From an uncultured Prevotellaceae bacterium (lineage in GTDB: Bacteria > Bacteroidota > Bacteroidia > Bacteroidales > Bacteroidaceae), in the NCBI GenBank assembly GCA_946625675.1, contig CAMOTI010000163.1:1-38358 (forward strand): DNA of 38,358 bases. Reading direction: 5' to 3'. A program made the translations under genes and the position numbers. The first letter of the stretch is position 1. Each line of letters starts with the position of its first letter. Under the pieces are notes generated by a model. It saw only the letters and a program-made list of their open reading frames with translations. It was not told where the DNA came from and made no database searches. Shown one piece after another: positions 24,520-32,894 of the stretch.

Positions 24520-25230
24520 CTAATAATTGTAGTATCCTCGGCTGTAGGCTGCTCCTTTACACATCTCTCGGAAATTCAATATCTCGTGGTTTTGCTTGAA
24601 CACAGGCGGAGCGGAGTTGTAGATCTTCTGCAGTTTCTCGGGCATACAGAAGAAGCCGGCCGACGAAGATGCCTCATCGCACATACGGAGAAACCACGAC
24701 ACGCCAAGCACGTTGTCGTAGTTCTCTTCCACAAAGGCGCATTCCAGGCTGTCGATTTGGGACGTGACGGTGCGGATGGCGGCTGCGTCGGAGTCGTAGT
24801 TACGGAATGTGCTATACACCGACATCGCAGAGATGCGGTCGTATAACTCCTTCTGTATGAATATCAATGAGTCGCGAGTGTTCAGAAATGTGTAGAAGCG
24901 GTCATTCAAGGGAGTGCCACTCACTCGGATGTTGGAATTTTGGAAGTTGATGCTCACCTCTCCTGTCTCCAGAACCATTGGGATGCCGGTGCTGCCCATG
25001 TAAATGGTCACGCACTGGATGGAGTCCAATGGGCCGGTCATCTCGAACTGACCATGAACCACACGGCACGAGTCGATATAGGGAATGAGGTTGGCGGTCA
25101 TCGGAGCCATATAGGCATACTCACCATCGAGCGTCGACTGGGTAGACTTGCCCTTCACGAAGTACTGCTGCTCGGAACACGACACAACCAGCACAGCAAA
25201 AATAAGAATGGTGTATATGCTATATTTCAT
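24520..25230 (-). CDS. DUF4369 domain lipoprotein
   Basis: This 236-aa protein has a lipoprotein signal (MKYSIYTILIFAVLVVSC, with Cys at 18). The following region (YFVKGKSTQSTLDGEYAYM to GEVSINFQNSNIRVSGTPLND) matches the DUF4369 beta domain, which in Bacteroidota usually precedes a thioredoxin-like AhpC/TSA domain. Here the C-terminal half is helical and has no C-x-x-C motif, so it is a DUF4369-only version without redox capacity. It is monocistronic with a near-consensus promoter at 25296-25327. Function unknown. Confidence 0.8.
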   Translation of the reverse strand: MKYSIYTILIFAVLVVSCSEQQYFVKGKSTQSTLDGEYAYMAPMTANLIPYIDSCRVVHGQFEMTGPLDSIQCVTIYMGSTGIPMVLETGEVSINFQNSNIRVSGTPLNDRFYTFLNTRDSLIFIQKELYDRISAMSVYSTFRNYDSDAAAIRTVTSQIDSLECAFVEENYDNVLGVSWFLRMCDEASSSAGFFCMPEKLQKIYNSAPPVFKQNHEILNFREMCKGAAYSRGYYNY

Positions 25231-25295
25231 TTTTACTCACTATATATAAACTGCGAAATACTGCACGTCATGTATTCTCGCATTAAATATATATG

Positions 25296-25327
25296 CAAAA
25301 TTACAATTTACTTTCTTTTATCGCAAA
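25296..25327 (-). promoter_or_regulatory. Promoter of the DUF4369 lipoprotein gene
   Basis: TTTG (25324-25327), 20 nt, then TAATTTTG (25296-25303) on the minus strand. The leader would be about 60 nt. Confidence 0.75.
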
Positions 25328-25414
25328 AAAAAACGGCTTTCTTTTTCAATAATTCAATTTATTTCACGTTTCAGCACGATTTATTTACTTTTATTCACTT
25401 TTTTTCTGAATTTG

Positions 25415-25446
25415 TTTGGTAGTGAGTAAAATTTTCCGTAACTTTG
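25415..25446 (+). promoter_or_regulatory. Promoter of tRNA-Val
   Basis: TTTG (25415-25418), exactly 20 nt, then TAACTTTG (25439-25446). Transcription would begin near 25453, about 20 nt before the tRNA. Confidence 0.85.
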
Positions 25447-25473
25447 CATCGCTTTTCAGAAGAACGGCACTTA

Positions 25474-25548
25474 GGGCGTTTAGCTCAGCTGGTTTAGAGC
25501 ATCTGCCTTACAAGCAGAGGGTCGGCGGTTCGAATCCGTCAACGCCCA
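25474..25548 (+). tRNA. tRNA-Val (anticodon TAC)
   Basis: The 75-nt cloverleaf has acceptor arms GGGCGTT and AACGCCC, the D-arm block TAGCTCAGCTGGTTTAGAGC, anticodon stem TCTGC/GCAGA around the loop CTTACAA, and a T-arm with GGTTCGAATCC. The anticodon TAC reads Val codons GTA and related. The discriminator is A, and CCA is not encoded. Confidence 0.97.
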
Positions 25549-25549
25549 C

Positions 25550-25582
25550 AAAAAAGGAATCCAATTTGGATTCCTTTTTTTT
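25550..25582 (+). terminator. Intrinsic terminator of tRNA-Val
   Basis: A run of A, then GGAATCC (25556-25562), a 5-nt loop, GGATTCC (25568-25574) and eight T. The stem extends into the A/T flanks. It starts within 10 bp of the tRNA end. Confidence 0.92.
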
Positions 25583-25610
25583 AGCTTTAAGCTTCTTGCT
25601 GGTATCGTCA

Positions 25611-25649
25611 GACTGGTCCGACCAGTCCGACTTGTCCGACTGGTCGGAC
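25611..25649. repeat. Tandem 9-bp repeat (GACTGGTCC type)
   Basis: GACTGGTCC, GACCAGTCC, GACTTGTCC and GACTGGTCG follow one another, then GAC. The units contain self-complementary GGTCCGACC-like cores. It lies about 30 bp beyond the stop of the nuclease gene. Confidence 0.8.
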
Positions 25650-25680
25650 TTCTTTTTCTCTTCAAGAAAACTCTAAATTC

Positions 25681-26691
25681 CTATCTGAATCTTCCAATCT
25701 TGCTTTCTATCTGCTCCTCCATCTCGTCGGGGAGGGCAGGGAAGAAGTCGATTCCTGCAATACGTTCGATTTCGTCGATGGTCATGCTGTAGTCATTCAA
25801 GTCGTAACTGCCATGGCGGTTCTCACACATAAAACCGATGCCCTTGCCTTTGTGCTTATTGCTCACCACCACTTTGAAAAATGCATCGGGAACAGGGATC
25901 TTGCTTCCGCCGATTCGTTCGCGATTACGCTTGTGGGGGTAGAAGATCGGGCCTGCCACGATGTAGACGTCGCCTTCCTGCCGGGCCCAGTCCCTGCATT
26001 TTATCTCTATGTCGTTCCACACACCGCTGTTCAGCTCATGATACTGAGGGCATACGTTCGACATGAGGAAGGTCTCATACATCGCATCCTTGTCCCATTT
26101 GTTGTCACCGGCAGGACAGAGGTGTCCTCGGTCGTACTGCTTCGACTTGTTGTAGTCGTAGAAGTGCGTGCTGTTTGGCACGTCGTCATCGTCGTGGAAG
26201 GCACGGGGCATTCGCTCCACCTTACCGTAGGTGTGTGCTTTGGTCAGATGCCATGCCACCCAGTTGGCCTGTTTTGTCTCGCGGTTGTACGACAAGGCGT
26301 AGGTCTTGCGGAAAAGCAGCTGCTCGGGCTTGTCCTTCATCTTTGCGGGGATGGCGATGTAGTCGGGGGTGTCGTCAAACAGGCCGTCCTCGTATTTCGT
26401 GTTTTTGTCGTAGGCGTATGTATAACCGCGGAGGTTGGGGTCCTTGTCGTTGGTTTTCGGCCCCTGTTGTTTTGTGCCGGCAGATGTTGGTTGGCTGGAT
26501 TCCCCGTTTCCGTGAGTTGCGGCTTCAGCCGGAGATGACGTGCCTGCCCCTTCTCTGCCTGTGCCTACAAATGTCTCAGCCACGGCTTCCTGCTGCTCTG
26601 TTGTCTCCTCGTTCTGTCCGCGCTTGCATCCGCTCAGCAGTGTCATGCTGAGACAGACGGCACTTATAATCCATATTCTGCTTGATTTCAT
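25681..26691 (-). CDS. DNA/RNA non-specific endonuclease (NUC1 family) lipoprotein
   Basis: ATG 26691 is chosen because it gives a lipoprotein signal (MKSSRIWIISAVCLSMTLLS, then GC) and leaves a 37-bp gap to the upstream gene; a longer frame from 26844 would overlap that gene. The mature 336-aa product has a low-complexity Glu/Gln/Ser/Thr/Gly linker (about 30-90), then the His-Me-finger nuclease domain. The active-site motif YDRGHLCPAGDN is intact, followed by MSNVCPQYHELNSGVWNDIE. Such metal-dependent enzymes cut DNA and RNA without sequence preference. A surface lipoprotein with a flexible tether could degrade extracellular DNA. Co-transcription with the FAD oxidoreductase is likely from spacing. 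Confidence 0.92.
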   Translation of the reverse strand: MKSSRIWIISAVCLSMTLLSGCKRGQNEETTEQQEAVAETFVGTGREGAGTSSPAEAATHGNGESSQPTSAGTKQQGPKTNDKDPNLRGYTYAYDKNTKYEDGLFDDTPDYIAIPAKMKDKPEQLLFRKTYALSYNRETKQANWVAWHLTKAHTYGKVERMPRAFHDDDDVPNSTHFYDYNKSKQYDRGHLCPAGDNKWDKDAMYETFLMSNVCPQYHELNSGVWNDIEIKCRDWARQEGDVYIVAGPIFYPHKRNRERIGGSKIPVPDAFFKVVVSNKHKGKGIGFMCENRHGSYDLNDYSMTIDEIERIAGIDFFPALPDEMEEQIESKIGRFR

Positions 26692-26728
26692 AGCTGATTG
26701 TTGTCTTTTTGGAGTTGGAAATAATATT

Positions 26729-28390
26729 TTATTTGCTTTCGGCATAGTTGGCTGCCATCTCTGCGCAGCGCTCCCCGTCGATTCCTGCCGAGACGATGCC
26801 TCCAGCATAGCCCGCTCCTTCACCGCAGGGGAAGAGACCTTCAAGCCGCACGTGCTGCAGGGTATCTGGCTGACGCAATATCCTCACTGGAGAGCTTGTG
26901 CGGGTCTCTACGGCTATCATCACGGCCTCGTTCGTGAGAAATCCATGTGAGCTCTTGCCGAAACGGCGGAATCCTTCGCGCAGGCGGCTGCCGATGAACT
27001 TGGGAAGCCAGAAATGCAAAGGCGAGATGATAAGCCCTGGCTGGTAGGAACTGGAGGGCAGACTGCCCGACACGCGGTTGTTCACGAAGTCGGCCATACG
27101 CTGAGCGGGCGCAGTCTGACGGCGGTTGCCCTGCTGCCATGCCAGTTTCTCCAGACAGGCCTGGAAATGCATCATGGACAACGGGCTGTCGGCATCCCAT
27201 CGCTCGTCAACGGCTGACAACATCGAATTTATGAATATGTGGGTGTCGTTGTCTATCAGCGACTTGTCGTGGAGGTCTTCAGGTCGGGTCTCCACCACCA
27301 TTCCGCTGTTGCTCCAGGGTGAGTTGCGGAGCGACGACGACATACCGTTCACCACCAGCTGCTCAGGACCGCTCGACGCGGGAACGACCGTGCCGCCTGG
27401 ACACATACAGAAGGAATAGACGCCACGCCCGCCCGACTGCATCACGTAGTTGTACTCGGCGGTAGGCAGGTATTTCCCTTTTCCTTCCTTGTTGTGATAC
27501 TGGATGCGGTCGATCATTTCGGCGGGATGCTCTAGGCGAACGCCAACCGCGATGCCTTTGGGTGAAATCTCCACTTCATGACGGAAAAGCCATTGGTAGA
27601 CATCGCGGGCGGAATGACCGGTGGCCAGGATAACTGGACCGTGGAACTCTCTGCTTTTCACATGACTGCCTTCTGCATCGTCGATGGTCTGTTCTGCCTC
27701 TATTCCTTCTACTTTACCGTCGTGGATCAGCAGGCTGGTCATCTTTGTCTGAAACCACACCTCGCCGCCACAGTCTATGATGGTATTCCGCATCGACTCT
27801 ATCACGCCGGGCAACTTGTTCGTGCCGATATGAGGATGGGCATCAACCAGAATAGAAGGGGATGCGCCATGCTGGCAGAACACTTGAAGTATCTTTTCCA
27901 CGTTTCCGCGTTTTTTGCTGCGGGTGAATAGTTTTCCGTCGGAGAAGGCACCGGCACCGCCCTCACCGAAACAATAGTTCGACTCAGGATTCACTTCTTG
28001 TTCTGTGCTGATGCGGCTCACGTCGCGGCGGCGGTTATGTACGTCCTTGCCACGCTCCACAACCACGGGCTTTACGCCCAGCTCAATCAGACGAAGGGCG
28101 GCAAACAAGCCGCCCGGACCCGCGCCTACCACAATCACTTCCCTTTGTCCGTCCACCTTGGGATACGACACAGGGGTGAACAAGTCCTTGGGGGGCTGTT
28201 CGTTCTCATATACTCGAACCGTCAGGTTCACGTAAATCGTACGCTGTCGGGCGTCGATACTTCGACGCGTCACCTCCACATGCGTGATGCCTTTCTGAGG
28301 GATTCCTTTTTCCTCAGTGATATATTTTTTGATTGATGCTTCCGAGGCAGCCTGCTCGGGAAGCAGGCGCAGCTGAAAATCGTGTGTCAT
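26729..28390 (-). CDS. FAD-dependent oxidoreductase (COG2509-like)
   Basis: This 553-aa cytoplasmic protein has an N-terminal domain of about 80 residues (FQLRLLPEQA; KKYITEEKGI), then a Rossmann FAD-binding motif VVGAGPGGLFAALRLIELG with an acidic/basic hand-off VVVERG. Later blocks are CFGEGGAGAFSDGKL, VILATGHSARDVY, FCMCPGG, and a C-terminal FAD motif FPCGEGAGYAGGI. These match the long FAD-dependent dehydrogenases of COG2509. The substrate is unknown; the family is often annotated only as NAD(P)/FAD-dependent oxidoreductase. It precedes the nuclease lipoprotein by 37 bp. Confidence 0.88.
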   Translation of the reverse strand: MTHDFQLRLLPEQAASEASIKKYITEEKGIPQKGITHVEVTRRSIDARQRTIYVNLTVRVYENEQPPKDLFTPVSYPKVDGQREVIVVGAGPGGLFAALRLIELGVKPVVVERGKDVHNRRRDVSRISTEQEVNPESNYCFGEGGAGAFSDGKLFTRSKKRGNVEKILQVFCQHGASPSILVDAHPHIGTNKLPGVIESMRNTIIDCGGEVWFQTKMTSLLIHDGKVEGIEAEQTIDDAEGSHVKSREFHGPVILATGHSARDVYQWLFRHEVEISPKGIAVGVRLEHPAEMIDRIQYHNKEGKGKYLPTAEYNYVMQSGGRGVYSFCMCPGGTVVPASSGPEQLVVNGMSSSLRNSPWSNSGMVVETRPEDLHDKSLIDNDTHIFINSMLSAVDERWDADSPLSMMHFQACLEKLAWQQGNRRQTAPAQRMADFVNNRVSGSLPSSSYQPGLIISPLHFWLPKFIGSRLREGFRRFGKSSHGFLTNEAVMIAVETRTSSPVRILRQPDTLQHVRLEGLFPCGEGAGYAGGIVSAGIDGERCAEMAANYAESK

Positions 28391-28493
28391 AACTTGGGTG
28401 CGCTAAATGGTCTGAAGCGGTTTTTCTGTAATGCTTAATCCTGATAGACAATCAGGTCAAATTGATTTGCTAATCTATTGCTGTTAATGAACA

Positions 28494-29747
28494 TTATGGC
28501 ATCAGAAGCGATGAGTCGCCATAGCTGAGAAACCGAAAGTCGTGGCTGAGTGCATAGTCATAGATGGAGCGCCAGTCGCCGTCAACAAAGGCGGAGACGA
28601 GCAGAAGGAGGGTGGAACGGGGCTGGTGGAAGTTCGTCACCATCTTCTCTACGATATGGTATTTGTAGCCGGGGGCGATGATAATCTGGGTGCTGGTGTG
28701 CAGGGCGTCCAGTCCGCTGGCATCGAGATAGTCGAGGATGTTATGGAGATAGCGGAGGGTGAGCGCTCTGTCGTCGCCTGCTGGCGGACATTCATAGGGC
28801 TCCCACTGGGCAACGTGTAGGTCGTGTTCGTTCAACTCTTTGTTTGTTACCAGTTTCCTCCCGATGTAGTAGAGGCTTTCGAGGGTCCGCACCGAGGTTG
28901 TGCCCACGGCGATGGCTCTGCCGCCGTGTTGTATGAGCTTCTCTATGGTCTGACGTTTCACTACGATATACTCTGAGTGCATGTCGTGACCACCGATTTC
29001 TTCACTCTTCACGGGCTTGAAGGTTCCGGCGCCTACATGGAGCGTCACTTCTTCGCGCTCGATTCCCTTGGAGTCGAGGGCGTCGAGCACACGCTGCGTG
29101 AAATGCAGGCCGGCGGTGGGGGCGGCAACAGAGCCTTTCACCTTTGAATAGACGGTCTGGTAGGTGCGTAGGTCGCTCTCCTCAGTCTTGCGGTTCAGAT
29201 AGGGAGGAATCGGCATTTCTCCACAGGATTCTAGTAGCTCAGAGAAGGACACATCGGGAGACGACCAGAAGAATCTTACCAGATGCTTCGTGCCGCCGTC
29301 GTTGGATTGGTCTGCCGATGTGCTCTCCATTCGTTCGGCGCAGAATGTCAACTCTTTGCCTGCCACGGTCAAAGTACGTTCCAGACGGCCGCTCTTCCAG
29401 CGTTTCAGGTTGCCAATCATGCACAGCCACTGACATTCGCCTTTCGAGGCGAAATTTTGTTGATACTCAATGGGATAATAGGGCTCCATGCAGAATACCT
29501 CTATCGTCGCGCCTGTCTCTTTTCGGAAGTGCAGGCGCGCCTGTATCACCTTCGTGTTGTTGAACACCATTAGCGCCCCTTGAGGCAGATAGGATGGGAG
29601 AGAGGTGAAGTGGTCTTCGCTCACGTCGCCATGATTGTATACAAGCAGCTTGCTTGAGTCTCGGTCGGCCAACGGGTATTTGGCTATGCGCTCATCTGGT
29701 AAGTCATAGTCGTAATCAGATATATGTATGTTTTGGGGTGAAAGCAT
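28494..29747 (-). CDS. queA: S-adenosylmethionine:tRNA ribosyltransferase-isomerase
   Basis: QueA transfers and rearranges the ribosyl part of SAM onto 7-aminomethyl-7-deazaguanine in tRNA, giving epoxyqueuosine. The start ATG 29747 gives MLSPQNIHISDYDYDLPDER, the usual QueA N-terminus; the frame remains open further upstream into birA, but that part is a shadow. Family blocks are LVYN, MVFNNTKVIQARL, APTAGLHFT, VTLHVGAGTFKPV, HSEYIVV, GTTSVRTLES and NFHQPRSTLLLLVSAF. At 417 aa it is longer than the E. coli enzyme (about 356 aa), with an insert after the KRWK region. It follows birA by 41 bp. Confidence 0.96.
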   Translation of the reverse strand: MLSPQNIHISDYDYDLPDERIAKYPLADRDSSKLLVYNHGDVSEDHFTSLPSYLPQGALMVFNNTKVIQARLHFRKETGATIEVFCMEPYYPIEYQQNFASKGECQWLCMIGNLKRWKSGRLERTLTVAGKELTFCAERMESTSADQSNDGGTKHLVRFFWSSPDVSFSELLESCGEMPIPPYLNRKTEESDLRTYQTVYSKVKGSVAAPTAGLHFTQRVLDALDSKGIEREEVTLHVGAGTFKPVKSEEIGGHDMHSEYIVVKRQTIEKLIQHGGRAIAVGTTSVRTLESLYYIGRKLVTNKELNEHDLHVAQWEPYECPPAGDDRALTLRYLHNILDYLDASGLDALHTSTQIIIAPGYKYHIVEKMVTNFHQPRSTLLLLVSAFVDGDWRSIYDYALSHDFRFLSYGDSSLLMP

Positions 29748-29788
29748 TTCTAAGATTTTAATTATTTTGTTGAGATTAATGAGGGGGC

Positions 29789-30544
29789 TTATGGCTCCTT
29801 GCAGAAGCTCACTTCTTTGAAGGCATAGCGTCTCAGATGGTTGTTCTCGTCCTGCAAGATGAGGTGTCCGCTCTCTTCGATTTCCACAATGCGGGCCATG
29901 AACTGTCCGGATGCGTCGGCATAGGGGTGATAGCCTTCCCTGCGATAGAGATTGTCTGCGTATTCTTTTTGTGTCTGTGTCCACTCACTTGACTCCAGCA
30001 GCTCGTAGCGGAATGCGAAATCATTTATGATGGATTCGAGCAGCTGATCCCGGTTGAAGTCTGTGCCGAAAAGCTGTTTGAGCGATACGGGGTTGGGGGC
30101 ATCGCTGTGGAATACCTCTTGGTTCACGTTCACGCCGCTGCCGATGATGCAGTTGGAGATGGATTTGCCCTGAAGGTCGCATTCTATGAGGGTTCCGCCG
30201 ATTTTAAGGTCTCCGGAGTAGATGTCGTTTGGCCATTTCACGTTGAATCTGCCGTCGCCGCATCTGTCTGCCACTTTCAGCACGCGGAGAATGGAGAGTG
30301 CCATAGTCTGGCTTAGGATGAACTGCGCGGATGCCGGGACAAATGTGGGGTGGACAAGAAACGAGAACGACAGGTTCTTGCCTGGCTCACTTTCCCAGCT
30401 GTTGCCTTGCTGACCACGGCCCGCATACTGGTCGTCAGTGCTTACGACGGTCAGCCCTTTGCTGCGGTAGCCTTCGTCAAGCATTCTGCGCAGATGATTG
30501 TTTGTGGAGTCAGTACGGTCAAGGTGGATATGCTCGATTTGCAT
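29789..30544 (-). CDS. birA: Biotin--[acetyl-CoA-carboxylase] ligase
   Basis: This 251-aa protein has the catalytic BPL/LPL domain and the small C-terminal domain but no N-terminal winged helix, so it is a ligase only and not a repressor. Motifs: TDSTNNHL, the biotinyl-AMP loop AGRGQQGNSWES, NLSFSFLV, KWPNDIYSGDLKIGG and SGVNVNQ. It activates biotin with ATP and attaches it to the carboxyl carrier protein. The gene lies directly upstream of queA and downstream of a NUDIX regulator gene. Confidence 0.95.
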   Translation of the reverse strand: MQIEHIHLDRTDSTNNHLRRMLDEGYRSKGLTVVSTDDQYAGRGQQGNSWESEPGKNLSFSFLVHPTFVPASAQFILSQTMALSILRVLKVADRCGDGRFNVKWPNDIYSGDLKIGGTLIECDLQGKSISNCIIGSGVNVNQEVFHSDAPNPVSLKQLFGTDFNRDQLLESIINDFAFRYELLESSEWTQTQKEYADNLYRREGYHPYADASGQFMARIVEIEESGHLILQDENNHLRRYAFKEVSFCKEP

Positions 30545-30633
30545 GAGGATGTCTTGTTTGATGGAGTGCTGAAAGATGAAGTCCTCTCAGCGGTTTCTTG
30601 TTTAACGGGGCATTCGAACGGACTTACCCTCTT

Positions 30634-30661
30634 TAAACATTGAACTTTCAACTTTAAACTA
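30634..30661. repeat. Imperfect heptamers near a stop codon
   Basis: Consecutive 7-bp units TTAAACA, TTGAACT, TTCAACT, TTAAACT end 6 bp from the stop of the NUDIX gene. They are similar in spacing and base content to the TTTCAAA heptamers elsewhere. Confidence 0.6.
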
Positions 30662-30667
30662 TAAAAG

Positions 30668-31456
30668 TCAGAATTCCAAGCGGAATTTGTACTTTTCCTT
30701 CATCTCGTCGTATTTGCCCTTGTTGAACCGGTATTTGATGGCGATTCGTGGACTGTTGCGTACGATGCCGTCGTCGACTACGTCAAGCAGTTCCAGACTA
30801 AGCATCTTGCGATAGAAATTACGACGGTCGAACTCCACGTCGAGGATGGCCTCATATAGACTTTGAAGCTCCGACATCGTGAATTCTTCGGGCAGCAGCT
30901 CGAAGCCTATCGGCTCGAAATGGATTTTCTCTCTTAGGCTCTGCATCGCATGCTGGAAGATGTCGGCGTGGTCGAAGGCCAGTGGGGGCAGGTCGTTGAC
31001 GGGAAACCAACGTGCGTCTACGGCATCATCGCCGCCCTTCACGTCTGCTTTGTTCACAAGGGCGAAATAGGCGATGGTGACCACGCGTTCGCGAGGATCA
31101 CGGTCGGTCTTTGTGAACGTGTGGAACTGCTCCATGAACGCGGTCTCCAAGCCCGTCTCTTCCTTCAGCTCCCTGCGTGCGCATTCCTCGCTTGTCTCGT
31201 CCATACGCAGAAATCCGCCAGGAAAGGCCCACGTGCCTTTGTATGGCTCTATTCCGCGTTCCACTAACAGCACACTCAACCCTGTACGGTCGTATCCGAA
31301 AATCACGCAGTCCGTCGTCAGCGCGGCATGGGGGTATTTATACCAATAGCCGTTCATCACTTCCACGCCGGCAGTCTTGCCGGTAATTACGCTCAAGTCG
31401 ATATTCGACTTGCGTAACACATCCCTCAAGTCGGGATGGATTCCTTCTGGTCCCAT
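30668..31456 (-). CDS. NUDIX hydrolase with C-terminal winged helix (NrtR-like)
   Basis: The Nudix box is complete: G-FLRMD-E-TSEECAR-REL-K-EE-T-GL, in the first half of the protein. The C-terminal third (about 195 onward) contains a winged-helix segment (FTMSELQSLYEAILDVEF, then DRRNFYRKML). This pairing resembles NrtR-type regulators that sense ADP-ribose or related nucleotides. Start choice: a TTG at 31489 falls inside the -7 box, so translation cannot begin there. ATG 31456 lies about 24 nt after the predicted transcription start and gives 262 aa. ATG 31357 (MNGYWYKYPHAALTTDC) is a second option that matches the usual family N-terminus. Confidence 0.85.
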   Translation of the reverse strand: MGPEGIHPDLRDVLRKSNIDLSVITGKTAGVEVMNGYWYKYPHAALTTDCVIFGYDRTGLSVLLVERGIEPYKGTWAFPGGFLRMDETSEECARRELKEETGLETAFMEQFHTFTKTDRDPRERVVTIAYFALVNKADVKGGDDAVDARWFPVNDLPPLAFDHADIFQHAMQSLREKIHFEPIGFELLPEEFTMSELQSLYEAILDVEFDRRNFYRKMLSLELLDVVDDGIVRNSPRIAIKYRFNKGKYDEMKEKYKFRLEF

Positions 31457-31486
31457 ATGGAAAATAACTTTAGTGTTGATTTTACG

Positions 31487-31518
31487 CAAAGATACGACCT
31501 TTTTCTCGGAATAGCAAA
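31487..31518 (-). promoter_or_regulatory. Promoter of the NUDIX gene
   Basis: TTTG (31515-31518), 20 nt, then TATCTTTG (31487-31494) on the minus strand. It overlaps an in-frame TTG and so helps to fix the true start codon downstream. Confidence 0.78.
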
Positions 31519-31606
31519 TTTTTTAATGTTTTTTATGGTGTTGATGCTTTTGATAGATATATCGCGACCCAAATAGGGGCGTGACTCACGAAAGATTCGT
31601 TTAAGC

Positions 31607-32653
31607 TCAGAGGCCCTCACGGTAGAAGTCGAGCATCTCGTATATCTCCTCCTTGCTGGCGGTCTGATTGATTTCTATGCCGCCTACGTTGCTCAGCAGG
31701 GTGAAGTTTATCGTGCCTGACGTGTTTTTCTTGTCGTGGGTCATAAAATCAAAGAGGGTGGGATAGTCGTCGCATGTGACGGGCAGGAGGCCGTAATGCT
31801 CCTTGATGAACTGCACGCACTGGCGCATCTTGTCTGTGGGGAAGCCTGTCTTAACGCAGGAGAGGTAGAGTTCACAGATCAGTCCCCATGCCACGGCGTA
31901 GCCATGCAGGACAGGGGTCTTTTTCAGTGCGAAACTTTCGAATGCGTGACCTACTGTATGTCCCAGATTGAGGGCCTTGCGGATACCGTGTTCCAGAGGG
32001 TCGCCCTCCACGATCTTCTCTTTCACCTCAACACTGCGGCCTACCATCTCGCCTAATTCCATCAAATCCGGATTCTCAAGGTCGAAATTCAGAAGACTGG
32101 ACAAATGCTTCTCGTCGCTGATGAGTCCGTGTTTCAACATCTCGGCATAACCCGAACGGATGTTCTCCTGATCGAGGGTTTTGAGGAACTGGGTGTCGAT
32201 GATGACGGTTGTAGGGGAGTTGAACACGCCAATCTCGTTTTTCAGGCCGTTGAAGTTGATGCCAGTCTTGCCGCCTACCGATGCGTCCACCATTGACAGC
32301 AGGGTGGTGGGAATATTGATGTAGCGGATGCCGCGCTTGAACGTGCTGGCGGCAAAGCCACCGAGGTCGGTCACCATACCGCCGCCCAGATTCACCATTA
32401 ATGAATGACGTGTGCCACCGTAACTGCCCAGCAGTGTCCATACGGACGACAGCGTGTCGAGGGTCTTGTAGCGATCGGTCGCTCCGATTGTGATGTGATG
32501 AGCCCTATCAAGACATGGCAGATTTTCAACCATGGGCAGACACAGTTCACGGGTGGTTGTGTCGGTCAGGACGAATAATTTGTCGTGGGGACAACGCGCA
32601 ATCGCGTCTGTCAGTTCTTTACGAATATCTTTTGATATGATTACTCCTTCCAT
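31607..32653 (-). CDS. aroB: 3-dehydroquinate synthase
   Basis: AroB converts DAHP to 3-dehydroquinate, the second step of the shikimate pathway, using NAD and a divalent metal. ATG 32653 (MEGVIISKDIRKEL) gives 348 aa, the usual length; an extension to 32755 is basic and runs through the promoter. Motifs: NLGGGMVTDLGGFAASTFKR, NIPTTLLSMVDASVGGKTG, the metal region LGHTVGHAFE and HGYAVAWG, and a final THDKKN. All expected active-site blocks are present. A -7 element is visible 25 bp upstream. Confidence 0.96.
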   Translation of the reverse strand: MEGVIISKDIRKELTDAIARCPHDKLFVLTDTTTRELCLPMVENLPCLDRAHHITIGATDRYKTLDTLSSVWTLLGSYGGTRHSLMVNLGGGMVTDLGGFAASTFKRGIRYINIPTTLLSMVDASVGGKTGINFNGLKNEIGVFNSPTTVIIDTQFLKTLDQENIRSGYAEMLKHGLISDEKHLSSLLNFDLENPDLMELGEMVGRSVEVKEKIVEGDPLEHGIRKALNLGHTVGHAFESFALKKTPVLHGYAVAWGLICELYLSCVKTGFPTDKMRQCVQFIKEHYGLLPVTCDDYPTLFDFMTHDKKNTSGTINFTLLSNVGGIEINQTASKEEIYEMLDFYREGL

Positions 32654-32677
32654 CTCCAGTTTTTTTAAATATTTTTG

Positions 32678-32685
32678 CAAATTTA
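32678..32685 (-). promoter_or_regulatory. -7 element for aroB
   Basis: TAAATTTG on the minus strand matches TAnnTTTG. No clear -33 TTTG is present, so this is weaker than other promoters in the window. Confidence 0.45.
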
Positions 32686-32812
32686 CGACTTTTTTCCGTT
32701 TTTTCTGAATTTTGCAAGCTTTATTTGCCTGTTTGTGTGGTTTTCGAACTGTCATGTTGTGAGGCCGACGTTTTCTCTCAATGCAAACAGAATTTTTCTA
32801 TAATGATGGGGT

Positions 32813-32849
32813 AAACAAAACGAAGGCACCTGGTAATGGATGCCTTCGT
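32813..32849 (-). terminator. Intrinsic terminator after the M23 peptidase gene
   Basis: ACGAAGGCA (32820-32828) and TGCCTTCGT (32841-32849) form a perfect 9-bp stem. On the minus strand it is followed by TTTTGTTT. It lies 46 bp beyond the stop at 32895. Confidence 0.85.
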
Positions 32850-32894
32850 CAGTCTTATATAATTTCTAATGACAATTTTCATTTTTTTGATGGC

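Noticed and set aside
26692-26844. N-terminal extension of the NUC1 lipoprotein
   Set aside because: It overlaps the upstream FAD gene and would bury the lipoprotein signal 51 residues inside the protein.
28440-28456. Small hairpin CCTGAT/ATCAGG downstream of queA
   Set aside because: Only 6 bp with no U-tract; not distinguishable from chance.
29748-29984. N-terminal extension of queA
   Set aside because: It overlaps birA in another frame, has no homology to QueA, and the ATG at 29747 gives the usual N-terminus.
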